Shown one piece after another: positions 1-5,075 of a stretch of DNA of 5,075 bases (positions within the stretch are counted from its first letter, which is position 1; each line of letters begins with the position of its first letter). The translations under genes were made by a program, and so were the position numbers. The stretch is taken from positions 1-5,075 of the forward strand of contig CAAFRY010000154.1 of the NCBI GenBank assembly GCA_900765525.1, in the 5' to 3' direction. The notes beneath the pieces are model-generated. The model ran no database searches and was not told the DNA's origin. It worked only from the letters and a program-made list of their open reading frames with translations. The DNA comes from an uncultured Blautia sp. (lineage in GTDB: Bacteria; Bacillota; Clostridia; Lachnospirales; Lachnospiraceae).

Positions 1-1
1 A

Positions 2-262
2 CTGGGAGGAATTATGGGAAGTTCAGAAATTTTCAAGCTCATGGGCTGCTCCTTTTTGACGGGGGCAATTCTGTCTCTGGGATTTCTGATTACCTGTGGA
101 AATCTAAAGGAGAGAATAGGATATTTTCTGTCCTATTGCTGCCGCTGGGTCAGAACAGGAGAAAGGCAGCCTTATAGGAAAAAAGGAATGGAACCGGAGA
201 ACTTTCATTTTACAGTACCTATTTTTGTAGGGGCTATGCTTTATGCGGGAGGTTTATATTGA
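2..262 (+). CDS. Prepilin peptidase (A24, TadV/CpaA-like), C-terminal part only
   Basis: Partial gene cut by the left edge; 86 residues plus the stop are visible. The family is a membrane aspartic protease that cleaves Flp prepilins at the cytoplasmic face. An ATG at 14 with GGGAGGA before it looks like the start of an 82-aa protein, but the frame is open to the edge and upstream codons read L-G-G-I, so the stretch reads LGGIMGSSEIFKLMG. That resembles the A24 segment just after the GxGD catalytic motif, which would lie outside the window. Two hydrophobic helices follow (about residues 10-28 and 65-82 counted from that ATG) with a basic loop between them. The ending FHFTVPIFVGAMLYAGGLY resembles the last helix of clostridial prepilin peptidases. 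Its stop overlaps the next start as TTGA. The family call is by resemblance and the catalytic residues are not visible. The alternative is a small two-helix membrane protein starting at 14. Confidence 0.68.
   Translation: MGGIMGSSEIFKLMGCSFLTGAILSLGFLITCGNLKERIGYFLSYCCRWVRTGERQPYRKKGMEPENFHFTVPIFVGAMLYAGGLY
248..252 (+). promoter_or_regulatory. Ribosome binding site fixing the TTG start of tadZ/cpaE
   Basis: GGAGG (within GGGAGG) lies 6 nt before the TTG at 259, inside the last codons of the prepilin peptidase gene. The spacing supports the TTG as the true start. The TTGA overlap with the upstream stop (259-262) suggests translational coupling. Confidence 0.75.
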
Positions 263-1287
263 AGAAAAAAAGAATTGCAGTCTGCGATTCCGAGGAAGGA
301 TTTGCCAGTGATTTTGCAGAATACCTGAACCATAAGAAAAAACTGCCTTTTTATGCGGAGGCTTTTACAGATACAGAGAGATTTTGCGCCTGCGCCGGGA
401 AGTCTCCTCCCGGTCTGCTGCTTATCGGACAAGGAGATATGAATGAACAGGTAGAGTCTCTGGGAGTTCCCTGTGTGGTCCTTCTCAGTGGTGAAAAAAT
501 CCAGGAGGAGGCAGAGTATAAACAGATTTATAAATACCAGTCTGCAGAAAGTATGCTGCATGAGGTAATGGAATATTATACGCAGAGTGGCAGCACGGAG
601 CAATATCCTAAGTCCTGGGAAAAACTGGATGTGATAGGGGTGTATTCGCCTTTGGCCCGATGCGGTAAAACCTCGCTGGCCCTTACACTGGGCCAGATTT
701 TAGGGGAGGAAAGGGAAGTATTGTATGTAAATATGGAGGATTATTCTGGGTTTCCCGGACTATTAGGATTGGGGAAAAGGAGAAATCTCAGCGACTTTTT
801 CTACCAGCTGCGGTGCCAGAGTGAACAGGGAGCAGCCCTATTAGAGGGACTGGCTGTGAGAGGAGGACAAATGGATTATATTCCGCCTGCCCTGTCCTGG
901 GAGGATGTGAGGTCAATATCTTTTTCCGAATGGCTGGAATTTTTCCGGTTTGTGGAAAAGGAAACCCGGTATGAGACGCTGATACTTGATATTGGAAATG
1001 GGTGCAGGGAAATTTTTCGCCTCTTAGAATTGTGTCGTATTGTCTATGTGCCTGTATTGAAGGACTGGCTGTCCCAGTGTAAGCTGCGGCAGTTCCAGGG
1101 ACTTATGGAGGGTTTTCCAGGTAATCCGGAGGAGAAGCTGAAAGAAATTTCTCTGCCTATGGCTCCGATTCTGCAGATGGGACAGGAGCCATGGCAGCAA
1201 TTGATTTGGGGAAGCTGGGGTACATGGGTAAGGGAGCTTTTGAAGAAAGAAAATCCCAGTAGACCGTTATCAAGAAACGCATATTGA
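259..1287 (+). CDS. tadZ: TadZ/CpaE-like Tad pilus localisation ATPase
   Basis: A 342-aa cytoplasmic protein. TadZ/CpaE proteins join an N-terminal receiver-like domain to a ParA/MinD-type ATPase and place the Tad machine in the cell. Residues 5-108 look receiver-like: D10 in the first acidic pocket, strand LLLIG at 53-57 with Gly57 where the phospho-accepting Asp would be, S77, and K92 in IYKYQSAES. This is probably a non-phosphorylated pseudo-receiver. The ATPase part starts near 122: a Walker A-like SPLARCGKTS (130-139, K137), followed by VLYVNMED (154-161), and ETLILDIGNG (239-248) with D244 as Walker B. The deviant Walker A signature Lys is absent (Leu132 at that place), so ATP hydrolysis is uncertain. 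It starts at a TTG coupled to the peptidase stop and ends 16 nt before cpaF. Family assignment rests on the two-domain layout and operon position. Confidence 0.82.
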   Translation: MKKKRIAVCDSEEGFASDFAEYLNHKKKLPFYAEAFTDTERFCACAGKSPPGLLLIGQGDMNEQVESLGVPCVVLLSGEKIQEEAEYKQIYKYQSAESMLHEVMEYYTQSGSTEQYPKSWEKLDVIGVYSPLARCGKTSLALTLGQILGEEREVLYVNMEDYSGFPGLLGLGKRRNLSDFFYQLRCQSEQGAALLEGLAVRGGQMDYIPPALSWEDVRSISFSEWLEFFRFVEKETRYETLILDIGNGCREIFRLLELCRIVYVPVLKDWLSQCKLRQFQGLMEGFPGNPEEKLKEISLPMAPILQMGQEPWQQLIWGSWGTWVRELLKKENPSRPLSRNAY

Positions 1288-1292
1288 AAAAG

Positions 1293-1297
1293 GGAGG
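1293..1297 (+). promoter_or_regulatory. Ribosome binding site fixing the GTG start of cpaF
   Basis: GGAGG within AGGGAGGG sits 6 nt before the GTG at 1304, in the 16-nt gap after the tadZ stop. No ATG competes at a suitable distance, so GTG is the supported start. Confidence 0.75.
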
Positions 1298-1303
1298 GCA
1301 TTA

Positions 1304-2530
1304 GTGGAAAAAGAAGAAAAGGAAGAAAAGGATAGAAGGAAACCCAGTACGTCTCTTAGAGAGCTTCGTGCAAGACTTACAAAGAAACTGGAAAATTCCT
1401 GGGAAAATACAGACCAGGAGATATTACAGGCTATTGACAGTCTTATTCTGGAGTTAAGCCGGGAGAAATATCTTTCCCTGGAAAAGAAGCAGGAGTTAAG
1501 AGAAGAGCTTTTTCGCTCCCTGCGAAAAATGGATGCTTTAGAAGAACTCTTGCAAGACGACACGATAACAGAAATCATGGTCAATGGCTGGAATCGGATT
1601 TTCATTGAACGGGAAGGGAAAATATATCCCTGGGACAAGACCTTTTCTTCGCCGGAAAAACTGGAAGATGTGATTCAGCAGATTGCCTCCCGGTGCAACC
1701 GGGTAATCAATACCCTGCAGCCTATTGTGGATGCCAGACTGGAAGGCGGAGAACGGGTAAATGCAGTTATTGCTCCGGTGGCACTTGACGGTCCTATTCT
1801 CACCATACGGCGTTTTCCCAAAGAGCCTATTACTATGGAGACACTGGTTCACATGGGCAGCATTACCCAGGAAGCATCCGAATTTTTAAAGAAAGCAGTG
1901 GAAGCCGGATATACCATTCTTATTGGAGGAGGGACAGGCTCGGGAAAAACTACTTTTTTAAATGCTCTTTCCCAATATATCCCGGAAGATGAGCGGGTCA
2001 TCACCATTGAAGACAATGCGGAGCTGCAGCTTCAGGGCGTGAAAAATCTGGTGCGGCTGGAGTGCAGGCAGGCCAACATGGACAAATCCCAAGAAATTAC
2101 CATAGGAGATTTACTGAAAACCTGTCTGCGTATGCGGCCAAGCAGAATCATAGTGGGAGAGGTGCGTTCCCGGGAAGCAGCGGAACTTTTGCAGGCCGTA
2201 AATGTGGGAAATGACGGGAGTCTGTCTACGATTCACGCCAACACCTGTAGGGACATGGTAAGCCGTCTGGAAACTATGGTGCTTATGGGTATGGACCTTC
2301 CTATTCCGGTCATACGCAGACAGATTGTAGCCGGCTTTGACATTTTTGTACACCTGGGGAGAATGCGGGATAAAAGCCGGAAGGTACAGGAGATTTCTGA
2401 GCTGGTGGGATTGAAAAACGGAGAGGTGGAGATGAAGTCACTTTTTCTGTTAGAAAAAAGCCTGAAAAGAGTGGGCCCTGTAGTCCATAGAGAAAAGTTT
2501 GAGAAAGCGGGAATCAAAGATGAAGTTTAG
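1304..2530 (+). CDS. cpaF: CpaF/TadA family secretion ATPase (Tad pilus motor)
   Basis: A 408-aa cytoplasmic hexameric ATPase of the VirB11/PilT-like secretion superfamily that drives Flp pilus assembly (TadA, called CpaF in clostridia). The charged N-terminus (1-75) is predicted helical. The N-terminal domain carries ITEIMVNG (88-95) and FIEREGKIY (100-108), then DARLEGGERVNAVIAP (143-158) and LTIRRF (166-171), all typical of CpaF. Walker A is GGGTGSGKTT (208-217, K215), the Asp box TIED (234-237), Walker B RIIVGEVR (281-288, E286), and the His box STIHANT (308-314, H311). All catalytic motifs are intact, so the protein should be active. It starts at GTG 1304 behind GGAGG and overlaps tadB by 11 nt if tadB begins at ATG 2520. 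Length is normal, allowing for a short N-terminus compared with some proteobacterial members. Confidence 0.96.
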   Translation: MEKEEKEEKDRRKPSTSLRELRARLTKKLENSWENTDQEILQAIDSLILELSREKYLSLEKKQELREELFRSLRKMDALEELLQDDTITEIMVNGWNRIFIEREGKIYPWDKTFSSPEKLEDVIQQIASRCNRVINTLQPIVDARLEGGERVNAVIAPVALDGPILTIRRFPKEPITMETLVHMGSITQEASEFLKKAVEAGYTILIGGGTGSGKTTFLNALSQYIPEDERVITIEDNAELQLQGVKNLVRLECRQANMDKSQEITIGDLLKTCLRMRPSRIIVGEVRSREAAELLQAVNVGNDGSLSTIHANTCRDMVSRLETMVLMGMDLPIPVIRRQIVAGFDIFVHLGRMRDKSRKVQEISELVGLKNGEVEMKSLFLLEKSLKRVGPVVHREKFEKAGIKDEV

Positions 2531-3284
2531 AAAGAAAAAAAGCCAAATGAATTATAGCGTATATCAGCCTTGTTTCAGAGAATGGCTGCAGTATGCAGCG
2601 GAGGGAACAGTCTTATGTATTCTGCTGGATTATCTTTTTTATAAAAGTATAGCATCCTTTCTTTTCCTTCTGCCATTAGTTTTTTTCTATATGCGGGAGC
2701 GGAGAAGAGGAAAGACCAGGGCTTTGAAAACCAGGCTTCGGGAACAGTTTAGAGATGCTTTGAATTCTATGCAGGTGGGTATATCTGCCGGCTATTCAGC
2801 AGAAAACGCTGTGAAGGAAGCAAGAAGCGATTTAGAAAGAATTCACGGAAAAAAGGCGGAGCTGACCTTAGAATTTGTCCACATAGAACGCAGCCTGAGC
2901 CAGGGGAGAACTCTGGAGGAACTGCTGACTGATTTAGGAATGCGCAGTGGAATTGAGGATATTCTGAATTTTTCACAGATTCTAATACAGTCAAAACGAA
3001 TGGGAGGGAATATGGGGAAGGTTTTGGACGGCTGCATTTTATCTCTGGAAGAACAGATGGATGTGAAAAAGGAAATTCAGGGAATGCTGGCAGCCAGAAA
3101 GCTGGAACAAAAGATTATGAGTGTAATTCCGTTGGGTATAATTCTATACCTGCAGATTACCTCAGCCCAGCTTTTATCCGTGATGTATGGAAATCCGGCA
3201 GGAATATGTGTGATGAGTGGCTGCCTGGGACTATATCTGGGTGCCTATGTGTGGGGAGCGAGGATAGTTGAAATTGAAGTTTAA
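2520..3284 (+). CDS. tadB: TadB-like inner membrane platform protein (T2SSF family)
   Basis: A 254-aa integral membrane protein that, with TadC, forms the platform on which CpaF acts. Numbering from ATG 2520: a basic N-terminus MKFRKKK, two hydrophobic helices (about 28-41 and 43-58), a cytoplasmic T2SSF-type helical domain (about 60-198) with FRDALNSMQVGISAGYSAENAV (rough positions 77-98) and QSKRMGGNMGKVL (157-169), then two closing helices (about 199-217 and 229-247). The pattern of an N-terminal helix pair, cytoplasmic bundle and C-terminal helix pair is typical of TadB. An in-frame TTG at 2499 would add seven residues but has only weak upstream complementarity. ATG 2520 has GGGA 7 nt upstream, itself weak, and overlaps the cpaF stop by 11 nt, suggesting coupling. 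The family is clear; the exact start is less so. Confidence 0.88.
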   Translation: MKFRKKKSQMNYSVYQPCFREWLQYAAEGTVLCILLDYLFYKSIASFLFLLPLVFFYMRERRRGKTRALKTRLREQFRDALNSMQVGISAGYSAENAVKEARSDLERIHGKKAELTLEFVHIERSLSQGRTLEELLTDLGMRSGIEDILNFSQILIQSKRMGGNMGKVLDGCILSLEEQMDVKKEIQGMLAARKLEQKIMSVIPLGIILYLQITSAQLLSVMYGNPAGICVMSGCLGLYLGAYVWGARIVEIEV

Positions 3285-4662
3285 AATGCCAAAAGTTAAG
3301 GTTCCGAAAGTCAAAGTACTGAAAGTTAAGGCCCCAAAAGTTAAGGTCCCGAAAGTTAAGGTCCCGAAAGTTGAGGTCCCAAAAGGCAAGGTTCCCAAAA
3401 TTAAAGTTCCAAGAATTAGAGCCCCGGAAATTAAAGCCACCAAGATTAAAATGCCAAGAAACAGAAAAAAGGAAACAATACTGGCGTTAGCTATTATTGT
3501 GGCCGGCAACCTGGGAGGAGGCGCTCTCTTGATTTTAGAGAACGGGGAGGCCGGTACCCAGGCCCTGCCAAGAAAGGAGTACGGGGAGGGGGATTATAGC
3601 CAAACTCTTCAAGTATATACGGAGGAGGGGAGCCAACAGGTAGAAATTTTGGTAAAAGAGCGGCAGTATACTTCCAAAGAAATCTACGACTTTCTGAGAG
3701 TCGGGGAAGAAGCCCTGGATGCCTGGATGGAGGAACAGGAGGGAGATACAGGAGTCATAAGGCAGGACCTGGAGTTGCCCCAAAGTCTGCCGGAAAATCC
3801 GGTGAAGCTTTCATATCAAACGAATAAACCGGAATTGATGAGCTGGGACGGAACCTTGGGCGAAGGAATTCCTCAAACAGGGGAACAGGTAGAGCTTACC
3901 TGTCATATGGAACTGGGAGGGGAAGAGAAAGTTTGGCATCATACAGTGACCGTCTGCCCAGCGCCTTTGTCTCAGACAGGAAAACTACAGCAGGAAATCC
4001 AGCAGCAGGCGGAGAAGCTAAGCGGAGACACTTCCGAAACACTGCTTCTCCCGGATAGGCTGGAGAGCGGTCCAGTAGCATACAAAAGGCAGACTTCCGG
4101 CCGGGGCTGGATGATATGTTTACTTTCTTTAGCAGCCGGTCTGGGAATTTATCCGCTAAAAAAGGAAAAAGAGAAAGAGGACCAGGAAAAAAGAAACCGA
4201 CAGCTGCAGGCGGATTATCCGGATATTATCCAGAAGCTGATTCTGTTTTTGAAAGCAGGTCTTAGTATCAGGTCCTCTATGGAGAAATTAGCCTTTGATT
4301 ACCTGCAGGCCAGGAAATATTGGAACATGAAAGAAAGATGTGCTTACGAAGAGGTTGTGAAGACCTGTAATGAAATGGCAGGTGGTATTTATGAGGCAGA
4401 AGCCTATGAGCGGCTGGGAAAAAGGTGCCTGCTGTCAGAATACAAAGTTCTCTCCGTTCTATTGGTACAAAACCTGAAAAAAGGAAACCAGAGCATTCTG
4501 GAGCTTTTAGAGAGAGAGGCTGCTGCTGCCGGACAAGAGAGGCTTCGCAGAGCAAAAGTCAGAGGAGAGGAAGCCTCCACAAAGCTTCTCCTGCCTATGA
4601 TTATGCAGCTGGTAGTGGTTTTGATTATTTTAATGGTACCGGCTTTTATGAGCTTTTTTTAA
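3274..4662 (+). CDS. tadC: TadC-like T2SSF platform protein with pentad-repeat tail and ectodomain
   Basis: A 462-aa membrane protein, far longer than a usual TadC of about 300 aa. Numbering from TTG 3274: basic pentad repeats at 6-60, a membrane helix at about 67-89, a soluble region at 92-276, a second helix at about 277-294, a cytoplasmic T2SSF-like domain at about 296-436 (QADYPDIIQKLILFLKAGLS at 312-331, Y-x-x-V-x-x-C near 358-365, the ending RLRRAKVRGEEASTKLL), and a last helix at 437-461 ending VPAFMSFF, typical of TadC. With a cytoplasmic basic tail, region 92-276 would face outward. Within it, 166-229 (LELPQSLPENPVKLSY, then W-D-G, ending VTV) resembles an atrophied bacterial Ig-like fold. 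Start choice: TTG 3274 has GAGGA 9 nt upstream and an 11-nt overlap like that of tadB. TTG 3268, with GGGGAG 9 nt upstream, is nearly as good; ATG 3286 lacks a site. Confidence 0.85.
   Translation: MKFKMPKVKVPKVKVLKVKAPKVKVPKVKVPKVEVPKGKVPKIKVPRIRAPEIKATKIKMPRNRKKETILALAIIVAGNLGGGALLILENGEAGTQALPRKEYGEGDYSQTLQVYTEEGSQQVEILVKERQYTSKEIYDFLRVGEEALDAWMEEQEGDTGVIRQDLELPQSLPENPVKLSYQTNKPELMSWDGTLGEGIPQTGEQVELTCHMELGGEEKVWHHTVTVCPAPLSQTGKLQQEIQQQAEKLSGDTSETLLLPDRLESGPVAYKRQTSGRGWMICLLSLAAGLGIYPLKKEKEKEDQEKRNRQLQADYPDIIQKLILFLKAGLSIRSSMEKLAFDYLQARKYWNMKERCAYEEVVKTCNEMAGGIYEAEAYERLGKRCLLSEYKVLSVLLVQNLKKGNQSILELLEREAAAAGQERLRRAKVRGEEASTKLLLPMIMQLVVVLIILMVPAFMSFF
3289..3453 (+). repeat. Eleven in-frame 15-nt tandem repeats (P-K-V-K-V pentads)
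   Basis: Eleven consecutive 15-nt units encode pentads of consensus P-K-V-K-V at the N-terminus of the TadC-like protein. Units 4-6 (3334-3348, 3349-3363, 3364-3378) differ by one or two bases; consensus CCGAAAGTTAAGGTC. Units 7-11 drift progressively (K to R or E, V to I or A, and P to T in the last). A further degenerate pentad, KFKM with the start codon, precedes them. As the unit is a multiple of three, gain or loss of units would change tail length without a frameshift. The encoded peptide is strongly basic with alternating Lys and Val and a Pro every five residues, so it is unlikely to be helical. Confidence 0.97.
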
Positions 4663-4692
4663 GAACCAGCCAACACAGACAGAGATAGAAAA

Positions 4693-4718
4693 GGAACTAT
4701 TTAGCGGGAACCATTTAG
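4693..4718 (+). repeat. 12-nt direct repeat upstream of the pilin gene
   Basis: GGAACTATTTAG (4693-4704) and GGAACCATTTAG (4707-4718) match at 11 of 12 bases with a 14-nt period, in the gap between tadC and flp. The spacing would suit a protein binding as two protomers, but no regulator is known from the sequence and no promoter elements are obvious beside it. It could also be a chance duplication. Confidence 0.55.
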
Positions 4719-4726
4719 TCATTTTG

Positions 4727-4742
4727 CACCGGAAATCCGGTG
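4727..4742 (+). promoter_or_regulatory. Leader hairpin of the pilin gene
   Basis: CACCGG and CCGGTG form a perfect 6-bp stem around an AAAT loop, ending 8 nt before the Shine-Dalgarno site of flp. No T-run follows, so it is not an intrinsic terminator. In the operon mRNA it could stabilise a processed pilin transcript or mark a cleavage site; this role is inferred from position only. Confidence 0.55.
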
Positions 4743-4750
4743 GAACTTCA

Positions 4751-4759
4751 AAAGGAGGT
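4751..4759 (+). promoter_or_regulatory. Perfect Shine-Dalgarno site deciding the flp start
   Basis: AAAGGAGGT lies 6 nt before ATG 4766. It is the strongest site in the window and rules against an upstream in-frame TTG at 4724, which would add 14 residues and run through the hairpin. It suggests the pilin is translated at a higher rate than the machine genes. Confidence 0.88.
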
Positions 4760-4765
4760 AGAGCT

Positions 4766-4933
4766 ATGAATGTATTAAAGGAATTTTGGAAAGAAGAGGA
4801 CGCAGTGGGAGTTGTGGAGATTATTCTTATTTTAGTGGTTTTAATCGGTCTGGTCATTATTTTTAAAGAACAGCTTACCAGTCTGGTAGAGAATATATTG
4901 TCCAAGATTACCAGCCAGAGCAACAGCATTTAA
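4766..4933 (+). CDS. flp: Flp1-family type IVb pilin (Tad pilus subunit)
   Basis: A 55-aa prepilin, the probable structural subunit of the pilus, made in the membrane, cleaved by the A24 peptidase and polymerised by the CpaF/TadB/TadC machine. A short charged leader (MNVLKEFWKEEDA) is followed by AVGVVEIILILVVLIGLVIIF (about 13-33) and a polar tail of about 22 residues. Aligning Glu18 with the conserved Glu at mature position +5 puts cleavage between Ala13 and Val14. Many family members have Gly at -1, and classical Flp pilins have Tyr after the Glu, whereas here it is Ile19. Size and hydrophobic pattern fit clostridial Flp1-like pilins. It is separated from tadC by 103 nt with its own leader. 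The alternative, a non-pilin small membrane protein, is unlikely in this operon. Confidence 0.9.
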   Translation: MNVLKEFWKEEDAVGVVEIILILVVLIGLVIIFKEQLTSLVENILSKITSQSNSI

Positions 4934-4949
4934 CTAAAACAGTGTTCTA

Positions 4950-5075
4950 GTGTACTGACACGTTCGCATTTCAACAAATGACTTTTCTGAATTTCCATCT
5001 GCTGCGTTGTCGTCAATCGACGTAGCCACCGCTACGCCTCATTCCTCCGCCTTGCAGAATGAAAACTCATTCTAC
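4950..5075. repeat. Hairpin-rich intergenic element, probable dispersed repeat
   Basis: No gene is visible in the 142 nt after flp. The stretch contains five small inverted repeats, each with a 4-nt loop: GTGT/ACAC (4950-4961), CATTT/AAATG (4967-4980), CGTC/GACG (5011-5022), CGTAGC/GCTACG (5021-5036) and AGAATGA/TCATTCT (5056-5073). TCTGC (4999-5003) can also pair with GCAGA (5054-5058) to enclose the middle ones, in competition with the last hairpin. The CGTAGC-CACC-GCTACG core followed by a GCAGAATGA arm resembles intergenic palindromic repeats that I associate with clostridial genomes; that recollection is not verified. It probably runs past the right edge. It has no T-run typical of an intrinsic terminator. 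Confidence 0.6.

Noticed and set aside
241..603. 120-aa minus-strand open frame opposite tadZ
   Set aside because: It is antisense to the receiver-like domain, has no ribosome site and resembles no known protein.
3289..3453. Tandem repeat array considered as a CRISPR
   Set aside because: Units are contiguous 15-mers with no spacers, are not palindromic and are in frame within a coding sequence.
3231..3509. Minus-strand 92-aa open frame with regular G-T-L-T-F repeats
   Set aside because: It is the antisense reading of the pentad repeat array: Lys codons AAA/AAG become Phe/Leu. It lacks a ribosome site and lies wholly within tadB and tadC.
4425..4688. 87-aa plus-strand open frame at the end of tadC
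   Set aside because: It overlaps the well-supported T2SSF C-terminus in another frame, has an arginine- and serine-rich composition typical of a shadow frame and no family likeness.
4727..4742. Hairpin before flp as an intrinsic terminator
   Set aside because: The stem is short and is followed by GAACTTCAAAAGG, with no run of T.
4725..4753. Possible promoter for flp with TTGCAC as the -35 element
   Set aside because: No acceptable -10 hexamer lies 16-18 nt downstream; the sequence there is TTCAAAAGG, part of the ribosome site region.
4724..4765. Longer pilin starting at TTG 4724
   Set aside because: There is no ribosome site before the TTG, the added residues would be encoded by the hairpin and the Shine-Dalgarno site, and ATG 4766 has a perfect AAAGGAGGT at 6 nt.

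Overview
The window carries most of a compact Tad (tight adherence) / Flp type IVb pilus operon, entirely on the + strand. Gene order (prepilin peptidase, CpaE-like ATPase, CpaF ATPase, two T2SSF membrane proteins, Flp1 pilin), very strong GGAGG ribosome binding sites, frequent TTG/GTG starts, A/G-rich coding strands and the sequence style of the proteins all point to a clostridial Bacillota, most likely a Lachnospiraceae gut bacterium. That assignment is an inference from family resemblance, not from a search.

Layout: 2-262 is the C-terminal end of an A24 prepilin peptidase (TadV/CpaA-like) whose catalytic part lies left of the window. 259-1287 is a TadZ/CpaE-like protein with a degenerate receiver domain and a deviant Walker A ATPase domain. 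1304-2530 is the CpaF/TadA motor ATPase with all nucleotide-binding motifs intact. 2520-3284 is TadB. 3274-4662 is a TadC-like T2SSF protein with an unusual N-terminal extension: eleven tandem P-K-V-K-V pentads, a membrane segment and a roughly 185-residue putative extracytoplasmic region before the usual platform domain. 4663-4765 is a 103-nt gap with a 12-nt direct repeat, a CACCGG/CCGGTG hairpin and a perfect Shine-Dalgarno site. 4766-4933 is the 55-aa Flp1-type pilin. 4934-5075 is non-coding and built of closely spaced small hairpins, probably a dispersed intergenic repeat that continues past the window.

How it works together: the peptidase would process the Flp prepilin, CpaF would power assembly from the cytoplasm on the TadB/TadC inner-membrane platform, and the TadZ/CpaE-like protein would position the machine. 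The first five genes overlap or nearly abut and appear translationally coupled. The pilin alone has its own leader and the only textbook AAAGGAGGT site, as expected for the subunit needed in greatest amount. No outer-membrane secretin gene is present in the window, which fits a monoderm. No convincing promoter or intrinsic terminator was found, so the operon probably starts to the left and may continue to the right.

The least ordinary parts are the pentad-repeat tail and ectodomain of the TadC-like protein, the near-identical 11-nt overlaps at the starts of tadB and tadC, and the hairpin-rich tail.
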